From a virus: 53,413 nt of DNA. The stretch's first letter is position 1. Each line of letters begins with the position of its first letter. A program made the position numbers and the translations under genes. Where the stretch lies: IMG/VR virus record IMGVR_UViG_3300046352_000064, positions 1 to 53,413 of that record. One strand, given 5' to 3'. Under the pieces are notes generated by a model. It saw only the letters and a list, made by a program, of their open reading frames with translations, made no database searches and had not been told where the DNA came from. Below are positions 49,228-53,413 of this stretch, piece by piece.

Positions 49228-49506
49228 ATGTTGACATTCAAAGACTTAGAGTTTAGCGATGCCTTTGGTGGTGAAGCTTTTGGACTACGTGCTTATGTTG
49301 CTTTTCCAAACGGTTATGGTATATCTGTTGTCATTGGTCCATATACATATGGTGGTCCAGAAGGATTATATGAAGCAGCTGTCTTAGACAGAAATGGTTC
49401 TTTAACCTATGATACACCAGTAACTGATGATGTTATCGGTCATTTAACTGAAGAAGGAGTAACTGATGTTATGCGTCAGATCCAAGAGTTAAGTCCAGCC
49501 GAGTAA
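49228..49506 (+). CDS. Unknown small acidic protein (92 aa)
   Basis: 92 residues: MLTFKDLEFSDAFGGEAFGL, then AYVAFPNGYGISVVIGPYTY with a Gly/Tyr-rich loop, and a C-terminal helix (VTDVMRQIQELSPAE). The beta-hairpin followed by a helix suggests a small alpha-beta fold. It directly follows the membrane-protein gene. I recall proteins with a PNGYGISV-like strand as common small phage proteins without known function. Soluble, with no catalytic motif seen. Confidence 0.6.
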   Translation: MLTFKDLEFSDAFGGEAFGLRAYVAFPNGYGISVVIGPYTYGGPEGLYEAAVLDRNGSLTYDTPVTDDVIGHLTEEGVTDVMRQIQELSPAE

Positions 49507-49569
49507 GAACCTATCCTAAGCATGATATAAAAAGGCTTTTTAGAATGTTTAATCCCTTAATCTACAACA

Positions 49570-49785
49570 ATGTCAAGACGTAAAAAAATCTTATTGATGC
49601 TAACGGTATTGTTTGCATCATACTCTGTTATCGCAATGGTATACGTAAACGTATGCTACAACTCAACACCTGGTATCCAAGAAGGTGAGCCTAGTCAGAA
49701 TCTGTTTCAGATTATATTAGGTTCTGCTATAGTCTCAGCTTTGATTGGCAAAGTTACGTTCTGTAAATACGATGATGCTTACTAG
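49570..49785 (+). CDS. Small membrane protein (71 aa)
   Basis: 71 residues: a basic start MSRRKKI, a hydrophobic segment (LLMLTVLFASYSVIAMVYVN, about 8-27), a short hydrophilic loop (TPGIQEGEPSQNL), a second segment (FQIILGSAIVSALIGKV, about 47-63). The first segment could be a signal anchor. It is separated from the previous gene by 63 bases holding a small AAAAGGCTTTTT hairpin, perhaps a partial terminator. Membrane location is clear; role unknown. Confidence 0.6.
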   Translation: MSRRKKILLMLTVLFASYSVIAMVYVNVCYNSTPGIQEGEPSQNLFQIILGSAIVSALIGKVTFCKYDDAY

Positions 49786-49786
49786 T

Positions 49787-49969
49787 ATGAAGGTATTAAC
49801 AGGTGCTCCGAAACGAGGTGCTTTTTATCATGTTGTATGGACAGCAAATAAAAAGACAATAGCTCGTGTGACAAACGTCTATCCTGATGGGTTAGTCGCT
49901 GTTGCAAATCCAAAGACGGGTGTCTTATGGAATACATTAGTTAAATGGTCAGACTTAAGATTAGTGTAA
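49787..49969 (+). CDS. Unknown small beta-rich protein (60 aa)
   Basis: The ATG at 49787 lies one base after the stop of the membrane-protein gene and gives 60 residues (MKVLTGAPKRGAFYHVVWTA, then ARVTNVYPDGLVAVANPKTG and LVKWSDLRLV). The pattern is that of a small SH3-like barrel. Upstream in-frame start codons would overlap the previous gene. Its stop TAATG overlaps the start of the PcfJ-like gene, so the two are coupled. Not recognised. Confidence 0.55.
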   Translation: MKVLTGAPKRGAFYHVVWTANKKTIARVTNVYPDGLVAVANPKTGVLWNTLVKWSDLRLV

Positions 49970-51405
49970 TGGAAAATCAAGTAATAGTAATAGATTCGAT
50001 ACCAGATTGGGCAATAGAGTTTACTCAAAAGCCCAACGGTATCAAGAAAGCTTTAGAGTACAATCGTACTGATAGGCTAAAGAGTCAATTCGTACATAAC
50101 ACGAACATCAAGATTGAAGATGGTGTTATATACTTCTCTCAACTTCCTTATAGAATAGCAAAGCGTCCTAATAACGTATATCATCTAGCTAAATCTAAGA
50201 AAGGTATGCGTGGTTTTACTGTTAACAAACGCGGTACTCTTCAAGTATGGTGGAATCAAGACTTTAACACAGCATTTGGTACTAAACTGTTAGTTACTAT
50301 AGCTGGTGTACTTAACATCACTTGGTTTACTCAAGCTACGTATTTGCATGCATTCATGTCAAAAGGTAACTATGGTAAGATACTACAGGGTAAGATAAAG
50401 AATCCAAGCGAACTTGCTGAACAGATTGTTAAGTCTCATAAACTTGATGTTAACACAACTTTGTTCTTGAAGTTAGTAAAGATTATGAAGTGTGCTAGTT
50501 CAAACCTATACGATAGTCCTGATAAACACAAGATTATCAGACTGTTACGTCATAGTATAAACGCTGATGCATTTATTGAAAAGCTTGTTGACTATCATGC
50601 AAAAGAAAAAGCACGTTATGAAGCTGCAATGCTTGCTAAGTTTGAGAAAAAAGATACTGAAGATGGGATTAGATATAGCTTTAGTAATACTATATTTAAT
50701 CCAGAGTACGAAGAGTCTAATGCATATGTACACTTTGGTAACTTCTTTTCAAGAAGCTTTAGATATGATAAACCAGAAACAGACTGGAGACTTATCGGTG
50801 ACGTGTTAGATCAGCTTGAATTACTTGGTCATAAGATGAACTTACTTTGGTCTTACAAGAGACTAAACGAAGAGCATAACAAGTGGTCAGCTGAACTACT
50901 ATCTTATGAGATAGATGATATGGAAGATGAGAATGCATATCCTTTTCGTTTCTGTGAGTTCTTTGATGATTTCGAAGATGAGTTTACTTCTATTGTTGAT
51001 ACAAAGAAGAAAGCTTTCACTGAAGGTAAAGTAATGAAGCACTGTTTCTATACTAGCTATTGGCCTAAAGTAATGAAAGGCAGGTATTTAACCTATCATA
51101 CTACGTATGGTGGTATTGATGGCACTCTTAGTATCATTGAAACGTTTGGTTTAACAAATACTAGTAAGTTTACTGCTCAAGAATTAGATCTTAGAGGTAC
51201 TAGTCAACCTTTTAAAGCGTTTAAGATCGATCAGTTCTACGGTAAATCAAATAAGAATATGCCTGAAGAAATAATAGCTTATTACAAACAAAAAGTAGAT
51301 AAGGCAAATGATGCTTTTATCACTAAGCTAAGAAAAGAAGGCGAAGTTAATGTAATGTCTAATCCACTAGAAGTTGATGGTAATATACAGTTTAACTTCT
51401 GGTAA
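49969..51405 (+). CDS. PcfJ-like protein (478 aa)
   Basis: 478 residues from the ATG at 49969, which overlaps the TAA of the previous gene. The C-terminal third shows the pattern of PcfJ-like proteins: a GKVMKHCFYTSYWPKVMKGR block near residues 353-372 (the conserved H-C with a following Y), a beta strand (YHTTYGGIDGTLSIIETFG), and the DLRGTSQPFKAFKIDQFYGK region (402-430 approx.), then a terminal helix. PcfJ was named from conjugative plasmid pCF10, where it assists relaxosome assembly. Related genes occur in phages with unknown role. The N-terminal part has helices and basic stretches. The family call is moderate. Confidence 0.6.
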   Translation: MENQVIVIDSIPDWAIEFTQKPNGIKKALEYNRTDRLKSQFVHNTNIKIEDGVIYFSQLPYRIAKRPNNVYHLAKSKKGMRGFTVNKRGTLQVWWNQDFNTAFGTKLLVTIAGVLNITWFTQATYLHAFMSKGNYGKILQGKIKNPSELAEQIVKSHKLDVNTTLFLKLVKIMKCASSNLYDSPDKHKIIRLLRHSINADAFIEKLVDYHAKEKARYEAAMLAKFEKKDTEDGIRYSFSNTIFNPEYEESNAYVHFGNFFSRSFRYDKPETDWRLIGDVLDQLELLGHKMNLLWSYKRLNEEHNKWSAELLSYEIDDMEDENAYPFRFCEFFDDFEDEFTSIVDTKKKAFTEGKVMKHCFYTSYWPKVMKGRYLTYHTTYGGIDGTLSIIETFGLTNTSKFTAQELDLRGTSQPFKAFKIDQFYGKSNKNMPEEIIAYYKQKVDKANDAFITKLRKEGEVNVMSNPLEVDGNIQFNFW

Positions 51406-51417
51406 AATAAATCTCAC

Positions 51418-51597
51418 ATGAAAGAATCAAAACAAGAGGTCGTTGTCGACTTCATCTTTAATCTATTAGCACTAATCTTATTAGTTGCTGCAATGGTTCA
51501 GTATTTCTATACTGACCACATGTATATGTCAATGGCAGCAGCTGTTGCTACGTTAGTATGGACGATTGTTGTCATCATCAAATATTCAAGATCATGA
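51418..51597 (+). CDS. Small membrane protein (59 aa)
   Basis: A 59-residue frame, too short for usual ORF thresholds. MKESKQEVVVDF is followed by two hydrophobic segments (IFNLLALILLVAAMVQYF at about 13-30 and MAAAVATLVWTIVVIIKY at 39-56) joined by a short loop. It starts 12 bases after the PcfJ-like gene and its TGA overlaps the ATG of the next membrane protein (ATGA), a strong sign of translation in series. Role unknown; the pair may form one membrane complex. Confidence 0.6.
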   Translation: MKESKQEVVVDFIFNLLALILLVAAMVQYFYTDHMYMSMAAAVATLVWTIVVIIKYSRS

Positions 51598-51818
51598 AAT
51601 CAATAATCCTGATTAGCATATACATCGCATCGTTCATGCTGTTCTACTTGATGTTAAGTCTCCTTGCTGTGGTATTTATACCATACCAGGAAGTCATATC
51701 TGATAGAGGATGGTTTGTTATCTATACTTTATTCATTGGTTGGTGGCTTGCGCTATTTCCAGCATTAGAATACTGTCAACGTAACAAAGAGTACTTTGAT
51801 AAGTACACAGGTTTTTAA
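51594..51818 (+). CDS. Small membrane protein (74 aa)
   Basis: 74 residues from the ATG at 51594, which overlaps the TGA of the preceding gene. Two or three hydrophobic segments are visible (SIILISIYIASFMLFYLMLS, LLAVVFI, VIYTLFIGWWLALFPAL), with a short charged tail (CQRNKEYFDKYTGF). Together with the preceding gene it looks like a two-subunit membrane factor. Candidates are holin-like, superinfection-exclusion or host-takeover proteins; no lysin gene is near, so a holin is not favoured. A terminator-like hairpin follows. Confidence 0.6.
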   Translation: MKSIILISIYIASFMLFYLMLSLLAVVFIPYQEVISDRGWFVIYTLFIGWWLALFPALEYCQRNKEYFDKYTGF

Positions 51819-51849
51819 AGTTAACATAGTTGATAAGTAGAGGGTTAAT

Positions 51850-51895
51850 GTAGTAAAGGGGCTAGTTATGCTGGTCCCTTTCTTTTACCTACTAC
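51850..51895 (+). terminator. Rho-independent-type terminator
   Basis: GTAGTAAAGGG faces CCCTTT with CTTTTACCTACTAC after it. The core stem AAAGGG/CCCTTT is followed by CTTTT, and the outer GTAGTAAA can pair with TTTACCTACTAC. It ends the membrane-protein unit before the HTH gene. Confidence 0.65.
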
Positions 51896-51940
51896 ATCTA
51901 AAGTCGTAAAATAATTAATAAACAATAAATCTCTCACAAG

Positions 51941-52282
51941 ATGAAAGTAACAACAAAAAAAGTGAAGAAGAATCTTCCAACTGAAAGAATCGAAAGATGG
52001 TTCAGACGCGGCATGCCAACAAGCATGATTGCAAAAAACTTAAACGTTGATTATAACGCAGTATACTACGAGATTGCTCGTATCAAAAAGCGTGACAACG
52101 AAGCGTACAAAGACGCACAAAAGATTACTGAGGAGTACATCGAACAAGTTGGTGTTGATACAACAATTGTTGATATACCTGTAAAGGTTAACTTCTCAAT
52201 GAAGATATACGGTATCTCCATCAAGGTTACTCGTGTACCATCTGAGATTATCTTTGATGAGGATTATATCGAAATCAACTAA
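51941..52282 (+). CDS. Helix-turn-helix DNA-binding protein (113 aa)
   Basis: 113 residues. Residues about 14-48 (TERIERWFRRGMPTSMIAKN, then LNVDYNAVYYEIARIKK) are a typical helix-turn-helix of the homeodomain-like or resolvase type. The C-terminal half is beta-rich (IVDIPVKVNFSMKIYGISIK). The basic N-terminus (KVTTKKVKKNL) could contact DNA as well. It stands first after a terminator and is followed directly by two further genes, so it may regulate this unit or the divergent control region. The DNA target is unknown. Confidence 0.65.
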   Translation: MKVTTKKVKKNLPTERIERWFRRGMPTSMIAKNLNVDYNAVYYEIARIKKRDNEAYKDAQKITEEYIEQVGVDTTIVDIPVKVNFSMKIYGISIKVTRVPSEIIFDEDYIEIN

Positions 52283-52738
52283 ATGATGGAGATGTCAGAA
52301 CACAAAGTGTTTAACTTCTTTACAGGAGAAGATGGCCCGTCACGTATTATTGTAAAGACGGGTAGTTATAGTGATGGATCAGCAAAGATTGAGATTGTCA
52401 ATCTGCAGAATCAAGTGTTTATCGAAGCAACTGCATGCTGTAACAACTTTGGATTAGACTCAAATGATGCTATTATAGCGTCAGATGGGTCTGTTCCAGG
52501 GTTAATGAGTTTCTTAGAATCTCATAACATAGTAAGACAACAAGATGAGTACATAAACATCGAAGATGGAATGCATCCTGTTGTTAAACTATTACCTGAA
52601 TCAGAGTGGATTACTGAGATAGAGAACGGCAAACTGTTTATTATAAACGAATTTACTATCTTTGCAAAAGACCCACATCAAGCTTTTCAACTGTATCTGT
52701 TTGCCCTTCAAGCAGATGCCCAAACTATTGAGTATTAA
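52283..52738 (+). CDS. Unknown acidic protein (151 aa)
   Basis: 151 residues, starting right after the TAA of the HTH gene. Two further ATG codons lie within the first four positions, so the exact start could be MSEHKVFNFFTGEDG. The sequence alternates beta strands (RIIVKTGSYSDGSAKIEIVN) and helices (PHQAFQLYLFALQADAQTIE), with a total acidic charge and two adjacent cysteines near residue 52 (TACCNN). No known motif or membrane segment. Same unit as the genes on both sides. Confidence 0.55.
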   Translation: MMEMSEHKVFNFFTGEDGPSRIIVKTGSYSDGSAKIEIVNLQNQVFIEATACCNNFGLDSNDAIIASDGSVPGLMSFLESHNIVRQQDEYINIEDGMHPVVKLLPESEWITEIENGKLFIINEFTIFAKDPHQAFQLYLFALQADAQTIEY

Positions 52739-52739
52739 C

Positions 52740-53297
52740 ATGAGCTATATATTTAATCATGAAGATAAAGAGATGCACGTAGCATTCTGTATCGACCAAG
52801 AGACGGCAGATAAAATCATTGGCCGTATCATATTTGAGACCTTAAAGTCTAACTGTATTGAGAAAGACTTTGAAGAGATTGGTGAAGAAGCACCAGCTAA
52901 TCTAATGAAAAAGACTGCTGTACTAGAAACAGTACTTAAGTCTATTACATCAAAGCAAGAAGAGTTATTTGCAGCTGTCTTCTTCTTAGTATGGCATGAA
53001 AAGACAAACTATGTCTGGAGAAAGCAAGGTGAAGTTAAATCAAAACTTAGTAGTTCAGCCGTAATGGATAAGCTAAAAGAAGGTGCATCTGAAGTATTTT
53101 CTCATATCTCAGAATCTGTGTTACAAAACAAGATTGATGAGTTTGCAAAAGAAAAAATGGCTGAGTTTAAAGGCTATAACCGTATTGTAAAGCAAGTTAT
53201 TAACTCTAACTATGACTTTGATTTGTTTTCTGCTATTATTGATCATGACTTTGATTATGTATCTGATGTAGTTGATAAGGCAGTACAAGAGGTATAA
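52740..53297 (+). CDS. Unknown helical protein (185 aa)
   Basis: The ATG at 52740, one base after the previous stop, gives 185 residues (MSYIFNHEDKEMHVAFCIDQ). A longer frame would overlap the preceding gene by almost 80 bases. The protein is largely helical and charged, with DKIIGRIIFETLKSNCIEKD early, KTNYVWRKQGEVKSKLSSS in the middle, and a C-terminal part rich in Asp and Phe (FDLFSAIIDHDFDYVSDVVD). No motif recognised. A hairpin terminator follows 23 bases after the stop. Confidence 0.55.
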   Translation: MSYIFNHEDKEMHVAFCIDQETADKIIGRIIFETLKSNCIEKDFEEIGEEAPANLMKKTAVLETVLKSITSKQEELFAAVFFLVWHEKTNYVWRKQGEVKSKLSSSAVMDKLKEGASEVFSHISESVLQNKIDEFAKEKMAEFKGYNRIVKQVINSNYDFDLFSAIIDHDFDYVSDVVDKAVQEV

Positions 53298-53319
53298 GAT
53301 ATTTGTGTGAGAAAGAGGT

Positions 53320-53356
53320 AAGGGTTAGGTTGTGTAAAAGCAATCTAGCCCTTTTA
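53320..53356 (+). terminator. Rho-independent-type terminator
   Basis: AAGGGTTAGGTTG pairs with CAATCTAGCCCTT over 13 positions (two of them G-U) around an 8-nt loop, followed by TTAACC. It ends the three-gene unit starting at 51941. Confidence 0.75.
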
Positions 53357-53367
53357 ACCTAATTAGT

Positions 53368-53413
53368 ATGAGCAAGCAAAAAGGATTTGGTAAGTATCCA
53401 CGATATGTAGCTG
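53368..53413 (+). CDS. Start of a further plus-strand gene (partial)
   Basis: An open frame from the ATG at 53368 to the right edge of the window, reading MSKQKGFGKYPRYVA. It is in the expected place, 12 bases after the terminator hairpin, and has the upstream sequence AACCTAATTAGT. Too little is present to say more. Confidence 0.4.
   Translation, partial: MSKQKGFGKYPRYVA

Noticed and set aside
1-53413. CRISPR arrays, insertion sequences, integrase or attachment sites.
   Set aside because: No regularly spaced repeat arrays, transposase-like or recombinase-like proteins were seen on either strand.

Overview
The window is part of a tailed-phage genome of the crAss-like lineage (order Crassvirales, podovirus-type phages of Bacteroidota). 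The assignment rests on recognisable protein signatures and gene order rather than a database search: a 736-residue large terminase, a 912-residue portal with a long glutamine-rich tail, a 539-residue capsid protein preceded by an acidic scaffold-like protein, an IHF/HU-like protein, a PD-(D/E)XK nuclease, and the set of two connector proteins, one accessory tail protein and a very long muzzle-type tail protein (1,526 codons seen, cut by the left edge). The standard genetic code suffices: all large genes are open with ordinary stops. Shine-Dalgarno sites are almost absent and are replaced by an A/C-rich leader, as expected for a Bacteroidota host. A small tail protein of a kind common in marine and freshwater phages hints at an environmental rather than a gut source; that is inference.

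Layout. Bases 1 to about 47,000 are one long block on the minus strand. In transcription order it holds: small conserved genes with a winged-helix protein, an IHF-like protein, a zinc protein and a nuclease (47.0-44.5 kb); a phosphoribosyltransferase-like gene, a conserved terminase-neighbour gene and an odd 141-nt tRNA-like gene (44.5-43.3 kb); a short counter-defence-like pair (an Acb2-like candidate and a Tad2/DUF2829 protein) followed by ThyX (43.3-42.0 kb); terminase, PhoH ATPase, portal, scaffold and capsid (41.9-32.8 kb); head-completion and virion proteins (32.6-28.2 kb); a large fibre and adhesin cassette with three S74-type intramolecular chaperone domains, collagen-like repeats, a polyglycine adhesin, fibronectin-III-like and Calx-beta-like proteins (28.1-8.2 kb); then an HTH-metallophosphoesterase and the tail machine (8.1 kb to the left edge).

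A 407-bp divergent control region (47,003-47,409), rich in direct repeats and G/C runs, separates this block from a plus-strand block (47.4 kb to the right end) of mostly small unknown genes, including several membrane proteins, a PcfJ-like protein and an HTH protein. This looks like an early or host-interaction module.

Regulation visible in the sequence: Rho-independent-type terminators near 8.2, 12.6, 28.8, 32.7, 51.9 and 53.3 kb; a repeated promoter-like box (core GTATATTATA) in front of the late units; and an AAACCAACAA-type leader in front of many start codons. The most unusual items are a 58-nt perfect three-way-junction element in the leader of the gene after the capsid gene, the tRNA-like gene with an enlarged variable arm, and the tandem direct repeats with 54-56 bp spacing around the divergent control region.
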